From Polaromonas vacuolata (GTDB lineage Bacteria; Pseudomonadota; Gammaproteobacteria; Burkholderiales; Burkholderiaceae_C), in contig NZ_CP051461.1 of the NCBI RefSeq assembly GCF_012584515.1, positions 3,653,501-3,717,500 of the forward strand: 64,000 bases of DNA, in the 5' to 3' direction. Both the position numbers and the translations under genes were made by a program. Shown here piece by piece: positions 1 through 8,220 of the stretch. Positions within the stretch are counted from its first letter, which is position 1. The number at the start of each line of letters is the position of its first letter. The notes beneath the pieces are model-generated. The model was not told the DNA's origin. It searched no databases and saw only the letters and a list, made by a program, of their open reading frames with translations.

Positions 1-540
1 GACCTGCGGCAAGCGTACCAGCGCGCGTGCAATCGCAACTCTTTGCTGCTCACCGCGGGACAAGGTGCCAGCCATAGCAGTAGCGGGAATTGCAAACTGC
101 ACCAACAAATCCAGCGCTCTTGCGCGTGCCGCTTGAGGGCAGCGCCAATGGTCAAAGCGATAAGGTGAGATGACGTTTTCCAGCGCCGACATGCTGGTAA
201 AAATCTCAAACTGCTGGAACACCAAACCGGCGTGATGCAAACGCCAGCGGTCTGCGGCCGCACCACTTAGCTGCATCAAATCATGCGTGTGATGCGCATC
301 GCTCCAAACCACTTTTGCAGCCGCATGCCGTTGCAGTCCGGCCAATACATTCAGTAAAGTGGTTTTGCCAGAACCTGATGGGCCGCACAGCGCAAGACTT
401 TCGCCAGAAGCAATTGAGAGTCGCTCCAGACTAAAAAGCAAACGCGAATTTTCTGGCGATTTATTTTTTTCAAAACTACTTGTAGCTAACTGCGCTGGCA
501 AATCAATACGTAAATTACGCACCAATAAATCAATACCCAT
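1..540 (-). CDS. ABC transporter ATP-binding protein (3' end outside window)
   Basis: Nucleotide-binding subunit of an ABC transporter of the LolD/MacB type, expected to hydrolyse ATP at the inner membrane for a FtsX/MacB-like permease. Translated from the ATG at 540 it shows a Walker A motif (GPSGSGKTT), a Q-loop (VFQQFEIF) and the signature LSRGEQQRVAIARAL, in which the second signature residue is R rather than the usual G. The window edge cuts the gene before the Walker B Asp and H-loop. It lies 26 bp downstream of a small exported protein on the same strand, so the two probably form an operon with a permease beyond the edge. The substrate is not visible. Confidence 0.85.
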   Translation of the reverse strand, partial: MGIDLLVRNLRIDLPAQLATSSFEKNKSPENSRLLFSLERLSIASGESLALCGPSGSGKTTLLNVLAGLQRHAAAKVVWSDAHHTHDLMQLSGAAADRWRLHHAGLVFQQFEIFTSMSALENVISPYRFDHWRCPQAARARALDLLVQFAIPATAMAGTLSRGEQQRVAIARALVRLPQV

Positions 541-566
541 AAAAACGCTAAAGCCTAAAAAGAAAA

Positions 567-1010
567 TTAAAGTCGTTTCACGACTGCATCAATAATTCGC
601 AACTGGCTCACAAAACCCGTATCAGTATCGGTTTTAGAGCCGGTCTGCAAAACACCAGAAACGCTGACTGCAGAGCCGTCTTGCAAAAAGCTGCCGGCCT
701 TTTTCACATACACCACGACGATATCTGCTGGCCAGTCCGCATCAGAATCACAAAACGGACAAACCGATACGGGCGTGCGGGTAAGTACAAAAAAGTTAGC
801 TTCTGGCTTGAGCGGCGGCGCCATATAGCCCGCTAAATCTACCGGCTTACCCGCGAGCTGCAAGGTGCGATCTGCAAACGCCATGCCCATCACGGTTCTT
901 GATTTGTAGAGTTCTGCAAATTTAAGACTCTCTGCTGCCTTCGCAAAAGGTGCAAAAGTCAGTAATGGAATAGCGGCAGAAAGAAGAAATTCACGGCGTT
1001 CAATTGTCAT
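567..1010 (-). CDS. Small exported protein, function unknown
   Basis: 147 residues. The N-terminus (MTIERREFLLSAAIPLL, then AKAAES) looks like a twin-arginine-type or Sec signal peptide followed by a cleavage site, so the product is probably periplasmic. The mature part contains a Cys pair in VCPFCDSDADWP that could bind metal or form a disulfide. The fold (strand-rich, ending in LRIIDAVVKRL) resembles DUF3299-like small periplasmic proteins, but I do not recognise a specific family. It sits between the alkaline phosphatase gene and the ABC ATPase, so a role accessory to that transporter is the best guess. Confidence 0.7.
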   Translation of the reverse strand: MTIERREFLLSAAIPLLTFAPFAKAAESLKFAELYKSRTVMGMAFADRTLQLAGKPVDLAGYMAPPLKPEANFFVLTRTPVSVCPFCDSDADWPADIVVVYVKKAGSFLQDGSAVSVSGVLQTGSKTDTDTGFVSQLRIIDAVVKRL

Positions 1011-1032
1011 AACAAAACCAATAAAAAGTTTT

Positions 1033-2859
1033 TTACTTTGCAGCAGTTACAGGCTTTACAACTTTTGACGCTTTTACCATTTTTGTACTGTTGGCATTAG
1101 CCGCCAATCCAAGACTATCTGCCATAGCGCGGAAAATTTCCGTGTTATCCATAAAGCCATGAATTCGCTCTGAGCCTGGACCCATTGCCGACAACACGCC
1201 GTCATCTGCGGTATGCGTTCCGGTGTCTGCCGACTGCGGCAATATGCCGGTGCGCAGCACTGCGCCAGGAACATCTTTGTACGCCGGGTTGGCGACATAA
1301 GGACCGTCTTTAGTCAGCTTGATAGCCGGCACAAACGGATCATTCATTTTGGGCTGAAAGGTCTCGTAGTAGTCGGGCGTATTGCCGTAGAAAAAAGCCA
1401 AGCGTTTAGACACATCGACTTTTTCTGGGTAACCGTCTTTGTTTGCTTTGGGATAGTTTGGGTAGCCTGCATCAGCATAAACACCGACTTTATTGCGCAT
1501 CTCAGTACCGGGCTTGTTGTCATCTATGGTGCCAACGATTGACGCACCATGCGTATGGTCGGGCGTGACCATGATGAAAGTGTCGTTATTTTTAGCGGCG
1601 AAATCTTTCGCTACCTGCACCGCATTGCTTAGCATGATGGTGTCGTAAACACTGCGTTCCCAGTCCAGTGGGTGATTAAATTTATCAATCAAACCGGCTT
1701 CGACCATGAGCACAAATCCGTTCGGATTGCGCGATAAAACTTCAATCGCGGTACGCGTCATGTCAGCCAAATCGGGCTGCTCTGGAAACTGCGGCACCGT
1801 GCCTTTTTTAAGAAAGTGCCGGTCTAATGCGCCGTCCATATTTTCTGGATGAAACAAGCCCAACAACTTTCGCGTTTTGGGATTGGCTGCGGCTTGCTTC
1901 ATCTCTTTATCCGTACTGGCAAAAGCGTAATCGTCGAGCTTAAAAAGATCGATCAGATTATTTGTGTCTTTGCGTTTAGAGCCCGGAGTGGTCTGCGGTA
2001 AAAAGTAGGCGGACCCGCCGCCCATGATGACATCAGCGCGACTAAAAAATAACTGCTCGGCAATGATGTCTTTGTCAGCGCGACGACGCGTGTGGGCGAC
2101 CATGCCGGCGGGTGTGGCGTCTTCAACTTCTGCATCGCTAACAATGCCCACAGCCATATTCGTTTTGCGCTTAATCAGCTCGGTAATCGTCTCGACTTTT
2201 GGGTGAGCCAAATTATCCTTGGCGCGGCTGACATAAACACCCAGCGCATTGACGCTGGTTTTATGACCGGTGGTGTAGGCACTCATGGAGTTGGCCGAAT
2301 CAGTGATGATGGAGTCAACACCCGAGGTGCCAACCAAAGCCATATTGCTCATATCATCAAAAGACAAACGCCCTAGGTATTTACCTTCTTTTATACCTTT
2401 GGACAAAATACGCGCCGCAGTGCGGTTGGCCACTGTCATGCCGTCACCGATAAAAAGAATAACGTTTTTAGCTTTACGCGGACCGGTGGCGTAAACCTCC
2501 CACGTCACTTGCATGCGTGCGTTGCCGCTAACTGCCACTACGTCGTAGCTGCCAGGCTTGTCCAGCATGACGCCGGGCAATACGAAAGAGGAAACTTTTT
2601 TACCGTCTTCATTGAAGATGAACTGCGGCTCAGCGCCTAAAACTTTGGCCGCATCTATGCCGTTAATGCTGATGCGAGTTTTGGCCGCATCGACGACTCT
2701 GTCGAATTCAACTTTGAAATCGAACTTGCTGCCAGCCAAAATAGCAGCGCGGTCAATTGGAAAAATAGCTTGGGCAAAAACTGATGAGTGACCCGCGAGG
2801 GTCAAGCCCAAGGCAAGTGAAGTTGCCGCAAAACGCGCAAAGCTGTGGATTTTTTTCAT
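1033..2859 (-). CDS. Secreted alkaline phosphatase (PhoA superfamily)
   Basis: Phosphomonoesterase expected to release inorganic phosphate from organic phosphates in the periplasm. 608 residues, longer than E. coli PhoA. A Sec signal peptide (LALGLTLAGHSSVFAQA) is followed by an about 100-residue strand-rich N-terminal extension, then the catalytic domain: metal ligand Asp in NVILFIGDGM, the catalytic Ser in ITDSANSMSAY (D-S-A), late ligands in VTPDHTHG and TGTHTADD. Starts at the ATG at 2859. The gene is followed 22 bp downstream by the small exported protein. Likely induced by phosphate starvation as in the family, but I could not identify a convincing Pho box. Confidence 0.93.
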   Translation of the reverse strand: MKKIHSFARFAATSLALGLTLAGHSSVFAQAIFPIDRAAILAGSKFDFKVEFDRVVDAAKTRISINGIDAAKVLGAEPQFIFNEDGKKVSSFVLPGVMLDKPGSYDVVAVSGNARMQVTWEVYATGPRKAKNVILFIGDGMTVANRTAARILSKGIKEGKYLGRLSFDDMSNMALVGTSGVDSIITDSANSMSAYTTGHKTSVNALGVYVSRAKDNLAHPKVETITELIKRKTNMAVGIVSDAEVEDATPAGMVAHTRRRADKDIIAEQLFFSRADVIMGGGSAYFLPQTTPGSKRKDTNNLIDLFKLDDYAFASTDKEMKQAAANPKTRKLLGLFHPENMDGALDRHFLKKGTVPQFPEQPDLADMTRTAIEVLSRNPNGFVLMVEAGLIDKFNHPLDWERSVYDTIMLSNAVQVAKDFAAKNNDTFIMVTPDHTHGASIVGTIDDNKPGTEMRNKVGVYADAGYPNYPKANKDGYPEKVDVSKRLAFFYGNTPDYYETFQPKMNDPFVPAIKLTKDGPYVANPAYKDVPGAVLRTGILPQSADTGTHTADDGVLSAMGPGSERIHGFMDNTEIFRAMADSLGLAANANSTKMVKASKVVKPVTAAK

Positions 2860-2889
2860 GGTGTCTGGGTGTGGCTCGGCTTTGATTTT

Positions 2890-2921
2890 TTACAAACGAC
2901 TGACCGAAAAGTCGCTTGTAA
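2890..2921 (-). other. Hairpin in the leader of the alkaline phosphatase gene
   Basis: Twelve-base arms (TTACAAACGACT at 2890-2901 and AGTCGCTTGTAA at 2910-2921) separated by 8 bases. The single mismatch becomes a G-U pair in minus-strand RNA. It lies about 30 bases upstream of the phosphatase ATG. There is no U-run after it in the direction of transcription, so it is not a classic intrinsic terminator. It could be an operator or a 5' UTR structure. Confidence 0.5.
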
Positions 2922-3053
2922 TTGGGTCAAGTTGTGACCTGCCGGAATATTGCCAGACGAAAATGTCAATCGCGTGACATTTTCATCGCCCAGAGTTTTA
3001 TTGGATTTTTAGTTTGTTTCTTCTTTGTTCTAAAGAAAAAATTTAAATCGACA

Positions 3054-4082
3054 TTAGCTATCCCAGTCGCCGCCACCGCCGCCCATGTCGCCGCCGCCGT
3101 CATCCCAAGAGCTGGAGTCATTAATACCGAAGTTATCGCCGCCCATATTCTGGTTGCTATTGCCGGCTTGATAGTTGTTATCAACCGCTGGTGCTGGCGC
3201 AGCCGCCGCAGCATGTTCACCCGTCAAGCTTTTACCGATAGCTTGTGCTGCCATAACGCCAGCACCCACGGCCAAACCAGTAGCGACACCGCCCATGATG
3301 CGCCCGCCCATGCCACTACCCGGTTGCTGCGGATAGCCGCCTTGGGGATAGTTGCCTTGTGGGTAATTGCCCTGAGGATTGCCTTGAAAATTCCCTTGCT
3401 GTGGATAGCCGTTTTGCGGGCCGTTGCCAAAGGTTTGCACACCACTCAAACCATTCGGTTGATTGTTATTTTGGGGAAACCCATTTTGCAATCCAGTATT
3501 TGGTGGGAAACCGTTTTGTGGAAAATTGCCTTGTGAATTTCCACCACCGACATAACCGGGCGCTTGATTTTGCGCAGCTTGATCACGCCGTCTAAAAAAG
3601 AAAAATGCCGCCACTATCACGCCGCCGGCAAGTAGCAAGGGCAATACCCAAGATTGTGTGGCAGCTGGCGCGGCCGCTTGCGCAAACGGCCTTGCCGCAT
3701 TCACGTTTTGAGGCGCAACCGTTCTGGGTACGGCATTACCAGCGATTTGTGCGCGCAAGCTAGAGAGCGACTCAGGCGTTGCAAACTTCAAGCCAGGCGA
3801 GAGCCGCTCGGCACTGGCTAAGGACTCACGGGTCAACTCCATCTTGCCCTGACGCGAGTACAACTCAGCGCGCACGAAATACGCCTTGCCGCTATTGGGA
3901 TGAGCCACCAACACCTGCTGAATCATGACCTGAGCGGAGTCTAACTTGCCCTCTTTAGCCGCCGCATAAATCTGATTCATGCTGGGCTCAGACTGCGCCA
4001 TCGCCAAGCCAGCGCTGAGCGCCAAAGCAAGCGCAAGCGCAAGCAACTGAAAAAATTTTCGAATAAATGTGCTGGAGTTCAT
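3054..4082 (-). CDS. TPR-containing membrane protein with Gln/Asn/Gly-rich tail
   Basis: 342 residues. Signal peptide (residues 1-30, ending LAMAQS), then a TPR-like helical region to about residue 95, a single membrane helix followed by FFFFRRRDQ, a low-complexity Gln/Asn/Gly/Pro segment with repeated short NGFPQN/GNYPQ-like units, a glycine-rich hydrophobic patch (GGVATGLAVGAGVMAAQAIG), and an acidic Gly/Trp/Asp tail ending GGGGGDWDS. This architecture is known in many proteobacterial proteins of unknown role. The topology suggests a periplasmic TPR and a cytoplasmic tail. No enzymatic motif is visible. Confidence 0.8.
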   Translation of the reverse strand: MNSSTFIRKFFQLLALALALALSAGLAMAQSEPSMNQIYAAAKEGKLDSAQVMIQQVLVAHPNSGKAYFVRAELYSRQGKMELTRESLASAERLSPGLKFATPESLSSLRAQIAGNAVPRTVAPQNVNAARPFAQAAAPAATQSWVLPLLLAGGVIVAAFFFFRRRDQAAQNQAPGYVGGGNSQGNFPQNGFPPNTGLQNGFPQNNNQPNGLSGVQTFGNGPQNGYPQQGNFQGNPQGNYPQGNYPQGGYPQQPGSGMGGRIMGGVATGLAVGAGVMAAQAIGKSLTGEHAAAAAPAPAVDNNYQAGNSNQNMGGDNFGINDSSSWDDGGGDMGGGGGDWDS

Positions 4083-4346
4083 GGTGTTTACCTTTGGACA
4101 AAGAGCTTGAAGCTGTGAGGTTGTGGCGTCCCAACCAAATACAAGAGGGCAAGCAGAACGCTTTACCAGGCAGATGCAATTTTAGAGTCACCTAGGCCCG
4201 AATCTTGACGACACAGCTAATTGCAAATGCTGAAAACGCATTTTCCATGATCTACAGTCGATAGCTTTTTTATCAACCTGCTCAGCGACCAAGCTAGTAG
4301 CGGACCTGCGGAAAACCCTGTTGCATCAGCTGTAAATATCCGCATA

Positions 4347-4356
4347 CTGTATACAG
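4347..4356. promoter_or_regulatory. Palindromic operator candidate for the GntR regulator
   Basis: The perfect palindrome CTGTATACAG ends 3 bases before the ATG of the GntR/FCD gene. FCD-type GntR proteins typically bind short A/T-centred palindromes of this kind next to their own gene, so autoregulation is the obvious inference. No Shine-Dalgarno is visible between it and the ATG, hence the mRNA may be leaderless. Confidence 0.5.
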
Positions 4357-4359
4357 ACT

Positions 4360-5050
4360 ATGACTACCTCACTGACCAAAATTCAAGCCACGCCAGATCT
4401 GGTTGACCAGGTTTACCGCACCTTACTAGACGCTATTAGCGAGGGCAAAATGGCGCCGGGCTCGCGCATCACCCAAGAAGATATTGCCGCGCAATTGGCG
4501 GTCTCGCGCCAACCCGTGTTGCAAGCATTGCGCTTACTTAAAAAAGATGGTTTTGTGCTCGACGCACCCGGCCGCGGCGTACTCGTCGCACCCTTGGACG
4601 TGGATTGGATGATGCACATCTACCAAGTACGCAGCGCGCTCGACTCACTCGCCGCACGGCTGGCGGCTAAGGCGCGCTTTAAGCTTGCACCCACGCTCAT
4701 TAGCAAAGGCCGTTCGGCTGCACGCGGCAAAAACATCAGCGCCATGATGAGTGCGGATGCACAGTTTCATGCGGCGATTTACGCCGCCTCTGGCAATCCC
4801 TTGATCGCGCAAAGCGCACAACTGCACTGGCAACACATACGCCGCGCTATGGGCGCGGTACTTCAACTCTCAAGCATGCGGGAATCCATTTGGGACGAGC
4901 GATGAAGCCATCGCAGCAGCGATTGCGGCGGGTCAAGAAGATCTGGCCGAAAAACTCATTCGCGAGCACAGCGAAGACGCAGGCCGCAATTTAGCGCGCC
5001 AAATGACGCAGGCCATGACCGGGCCCAACGGGCTTTCGGCAAACGGTTAA
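4360..5050 (+). pseudogene. GntR-family regulator (FCD subfamily), frameshifted
   Basis: DNA-binding repressor/activator. The first frame gives an intact winged helix (SRITQEDIAAQLAVSRQP, residues about 30-75) and most of the FCD ligand domain, then stops at 4903-4905 after MRESIWDER. Continuing in the next frame gives DEAIAAAIAAGQEDLAEKL and the expected last FCD helices, ending at the TAA at 5048-5050. One extra base or two missing bases around 4900 would account for this; the repaired protein would be about 229 residues, normal for the family. The break is real inactivation or a sequencing error. The gene directly precedes the dioxygenase and oxidoreductase it probably controls. Confidence 0.8.
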
Positions 5051-5077
5051 ACCCTTAAAAAAGACGGAGACAAAGAC

Positions 5078-5959
5078 ATGAAACTCACAACCGAACAACT
5101 GGCCCAATTTGACCGCGATGGCTATCTATTTTTCCCTGGCCTATTCACACCCGAAGAAACCCAAAGTCTGAACGACGCAGTGCCCGAACTCTATAGCCGC
5201 GACGAGGACTACAACATTCGCGAAAAAGGCAAGACGGCGGTGCGCACTAATTTTGCAACGCATATGTATAGCGAGCCGTTTGCAAAACTAGCGCGCCACC
5301 CGCGCATGATTGAGCCGGTAGAAGAGTTGCTCGGAGAAGCGCTGTATATGCACCAGTTCAAAATCAACGGGAAAATGGCTTTTGAAGGCGATGTCTGGCA
5401 GTGGCACCAAGACTACGGCACTTGGTTGAACGACGACATGATGCCGACCGAGCGGGCCATGAATGTGGCCATCTTTATGGACGAAGTCACCGAGCACAAC
5501 GGGCCCTTGATGTTCATTCCCGGCAGTCACAAAAAAGGCGTGGTCAATGCCAAGCATGACCTGACCACCACCAGCTACCCGCTCTGGACAGTAGACAACG
5601 ATTTGATACGCCAATTGGTGCAGCGCGCCGGCGGTAAAGAAGGCGGCATAGTCAGCCCCAAGGGTCCGGCCGGCTCGATGATTTTGTTTCACTCCTGCTT
5701 GGTGCACGCATCGGGCAGCAACCTCTCGCCGTTTAACCGCGTCAGCGTCTACCTTAGTTTGTGCGCCATCAGCAATCACATTCGTCGCCACAAGCGGCCC
5801 GAATACATCGCGCACCGCGACTTCACACCGATTACTTGCCTGCCCGATGACTGTCTGACGAAAGACTATCCCGTCGACCTGCCATGGAAAGATGGCGTGC
5901 CGGCCAGCGCGCTCAAAACATCTTTAGAAGAAATCAATCCAGAGCGAAAAGCGGCTTAA
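5078..5959 (+). CDS. Phytanoyl-CoA dioxygenase (PhyH) family protein
   Basis: Fe(II)/2-oxoglutarate-dependent oxygenase, 293 residues, cytoplasmic. The iron-binding HxD is visible in WQWHQDYGTW, and the distal ligand plus 2-oxoglutarate-binding Arg in LVHASGSNLSPFNRVSVYL. The region around HQDY resembles EctD/proline-hydroxylase-like members, but the full EctD signature is not present, so the substrate is unknown. A purine-rich RBS (GACGGAGAC) precedes the ATG. The next gene starts 5 bp after the stop, indicating a two-gene operon with a SAF-domain oxidoreductase and suggesting hydroxylation then oxidation of one small molecule (inference). Confidence 0.9.
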   Translation: MKLTTEQLAQFDRDGYLFFPGLFTPEETQSLNDAVPELYSRDEDYNIREKGKTAVRTNFATHMYSEPFAKLARHPRMIEPVEELLGEALYMHQFKINGKMAFEGDVWQWHQDYGTWLNDDMMPTERAMNVAIFMDEVTEHNGPLMFIPGSHKKGVVNAKHDLTTTSYPLWTVDNDLIRQLVQRAGGKEGGIVSPKGPAGSMILFHSCLVHASGSNLSPFNRVSVYLSLCAISNHIRRHKRPEYIAHRDFTPITCLPDDCLTKDYPVDLPWKDGVPASALKTSLEEINPERKAA

Positions 5960-5964
5960 GCATC

Positions 5965-7323
5965 ATGAGTCTTTATACAAAACTACAGCAGCGCGCAGCC
6001 GACAAAAAACCGATTCGTATTGGGCTGATTGGCGCGGGCAAATTCGGCTCTATGTACTTGGCGCAAATTCCCAGAACACCGGGCGTGCATTTGGTGGCGA
6101 TTGCTGACCTCTCACCCGACACCGCACGCAGCAACTTAGCCAGAGTCGGTTGGGACCCGATACAAACCCAAGCCAAATCTGCCGAAGACGCCATCAAAAC
6201 GGGTGCCACTTGGATTACCGAAGATTGGCGAGCAGTAGTTACACACGGTTTGATAGACATTATTGTGGAGTGCACTGGCAATCCGATTGCAGCGGTCGAG
6301 CATTGCCTGACGGCTTTTACGCACGGCAAGCATGTGGTCAATGTCACGGTTGAAGCGGATGCCTTTTGCGGCCCACTGCTAGCACGCAAAGCCAAGGATT
6401 CAGGTGTCGTTTATTCAATGGCTTTTGGCGACCAACCGGCGTTAATTTGCGATTTAGTTGACTGGGCCAGAACCTGCGGCTTTCCTGTGGTTGCCGCTGG
6501 TCGTGGGCATAAATGGCTGCCGCATTTTTGTGAATCTACACCCGAAACGGTCTGGGCCAACTACGGTCTGACGCCGGAACAAGCCGAGCGCGGTGGACTC
6601 AATCCAAAAATGTTCAACAGCTTTTTAGACGGCTCCAAGCCGTCGATTGAATCCACCGCAGTGGCTAACGCCACCGGTCTTTCAGTACCCAGCAACGGTC
6701 TACTTTATCCACCGGCGAGTGTTGAAGATATTCCGTTTGTGACTCGGCCCATCTCCGAAGGCGGTGTACTAGAGCGCAAAGGCATGGTCGAAGTGATCTC
6801 ATCACTTGAGGCGAATGGGCGCAAAATTCCGTACGACATTCGCATGGGCGTGTGGGTCACAGTAGAAGCTGAAACCGATTACATCAAAAACTGTTTTGAA
6901 GAATACAACGCCCACACCGACCCCAGCGGGCGCTACTTCACGCTTTATAAACGTTGGCACTTAATCGGCTTAGAAGTCGGTATGTCGGTTGCCAGCGTCG
7001 CGCTGCGCGGCGAGCCAACCGGCGTAGCGACATGCTGGAATGCCGATGTAGTGGCCACTGCCAAACGCGACCTCAAACCCGGCGACATGCTAGATGGTGA
7101 AGGCGGCTACACCGTCTGGGGCAAGCTGCTACCGGCGCAAACCTCACAGCGCATGGGCGGCTTGCCGTTGGGCTTGGCGCATCAAGTCAAGCTGGTGCGC
7201 GCGGTCAAAAAAGGCCAGAGTTTGTGCTGGGACGATGTGGCCATGGACAGCAGCACGCACGCTTATAAAACCCGCATGGAAATGGAAGCCATGTTTGCTT
7301 TGCCGCCGGGTAAGGTCGGCTAA
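5965..7323 (+). CDS. NAD(P)-dependent oxidoreductase with C-terminal SAF domain
   Basis: 452 residues from the ATG at 5965, chosen because it lies 5 bp after the dioxygenase stop and gives the family N-terminus. Rossmann fold: IGLIGAGKFGSMYLAQI near the start, a homoserine-dehydrogenase-like middle (VECTGNPIAAVEHCL) and a C-terminal SAF segment (AKRDLKPGDMLDGEGGYTVW). Members of this family are often labelled homoserine dehydrogenase- or FlgA-like, but probably act in sugar-acid or amino-acid-derivative catabolism. Coupled with the PhyH gene and the broken GntR regulator. Substrate not assignable. Confidence 0.87.
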   Translation: MSLYTKLQQRAADKKPIRIGLIGAGKFGSMYLAQIPRTPGVHLVAIADLSPDTARSNLARVGWDPIQTQAKSAEDAIKTGATWITEDWRAVVTHGLIDIIVECTGNPIAAVEHCLTAFTHGKHVVNVTVEADAFCGPLLARKAKDSGVVYSMAFGDQPALICDLVDWARTCGFPVVAAGRGHKWLPHFCESTPETVWANYGLTPEQAERGGLNPKMFNSFLDGSKPSIESTAVANATGLSVPSNGLLYPPASVEDIPFVTRPISEGGVLERKGMVEVISSLEANGRKIPYDIRMGVWVTVEAETDYIKNCFEEYNAHTDPSGRYFTLYKRWHLIGLEVGMSVASVALRGEPTGVATCWNADVVATAKRDLKPGDMLDGEGGYTVWGKLLPAQTSQRMGGLPLGLAHQVKLVRAVKKGQSLCWDDVAMDSSTHAYKTRMEMEAMFALPPGKVG

Positions 7324-7539
7324 ACAAGGGCTGACTAAACCGACTGACTGAGCCTGCAGAAAAAGCCGGTTTGGTTGGCTGCATTTTCAGACGCTGTATG
7401 CATACTTGGTCAAAACCCAGCCGGATATATTTGATTAAAATCACAAGCCTTTTAACCAAAATCTCAGATAGTATGATTCACAAGAATTCTTAGCCAATCA
7501 ATTGCGAGATAGAAATTCAAACCAACGGCGAGGTAAAAC

Positions 7540-7830
7540 GTGAAACCTTCCTTAGCTTTAGAAAAACATAGAAGCGCTATTCGCAGCATTGTGGCGGCCC
7601 ACAGCGCATGCAATGCACGTGTTTTTGGATCGGTTCTTCGCGGTGAAGACACTGACACCAGCGACCTTGATATTTTGATAGACCCAACACCGGACACCAC
7701 GCTGTTTGACATTGGCGCGATTCGCCATGAACTACTGCTTCTGCTCGGCGTCCCGGTAGATGTGCTCACCCCAAAAGCTTTACCAGAAAAATTTCGGGCT
7801 TTAATTATTGCCCAGGCCCTGCCTATATAA
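7540..7830 (+). CDS. mntA: MntA-type nucleotidyltransferase antitoxin
   Basis: Minimal nucleotidyltransferase, 96 residues. It starts at GTG with a clear RBS (GAGGT five bases upstream). The catalytic signature GSx10DxD is intact (GSVLRGEDTDTSDLD). In characterised MntA/HepT pairs this enzyme AMPylates a Tyr of the HEPN toxin and neutralises it. The stop codon overlaps the expected start of the HEPN gene, the usual coupled arrangement. The pair stands alone between metabolic genes. Confidence 0.9.
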   Translation: MKPSLALEKHRSAIRSIVAAHSACNARVFGSVLRGEDTDTSDLDILIDPTPDTTLFDIGAIRHELLLLLGVPVDVLTPKALPEKFRALIIAQALPI

Positions 7831-8216
7831 GTCGGGACAAGCAACGTTTCGCTGACTACCTAGGTCACATACTGAAAGCCATTGAATGCATAGATCGCTA
7901 CACCAGCGATATCAAGCCAGAAATATTCCTTAAAAATGAAATGGTGCAAGACGCCGTCATACGCAACTTCGAGATTATTGGCGAGGCCAGTCACAATATT
8001 GCAGTCGGTTACCCGGAATTTACGAGCTCGCATCCCTCATTGCCCTTGGCCTTTGCCTACCAAATGCGCAACGCTGTATCGCATGGATATTTCAGCATTG
8101 ATCTTGAAATAGTATGGAAGACGATTACGCGCAAACTGCCAGAGTTACACGTCCAAGTGACAAATTTACTGCGATTGGAAGCTCAGAGCGAGATGACGAC
8201 AAAAGACATTATCTGA
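7827..8216 (+). CDS. hepT: HepT-type HEPN toxin with ATA at the expected start
   Basis: HEPN RNase-type toxin (DUF86). Reading from 7827 gives about 129 residues with the usual N-terminus (SRDKQRFADYLGHILKAIE). The toxin motif Rx4HxY is intact (RNAVSHGY), including the Tyr targeted by the antitoxin. The expected ATGA overlap with mntA reads ATAA here, so the canonical start is ATA. No GTG or TTG lies downstream; the first ATG is at 7941 and would remove about 38 residues including the first helix. The toxin is therefore either poorly initiated, N-terminally truncated, or dead. Confidence 0.8.
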   Translation: MSRDKQRFADYLGHILKAIECIDRYTSDIKPEIFLKNEMVQDAVIRNFEIIGEASHNIAVGYPEFTSSHPSLPLAFAYQMRNAVSHGYFSIDLEIVWKTITRKLPELHVQVTNLLRLEAQSEMTTKDII

Positions 8217-8220
8217 ACCA

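Noticed and set aside
1213..2791. Several open frames antisense to the alkaline phosphatase gene
   Set aside because: They lie wholly inside a well-supported gene and show no family features.
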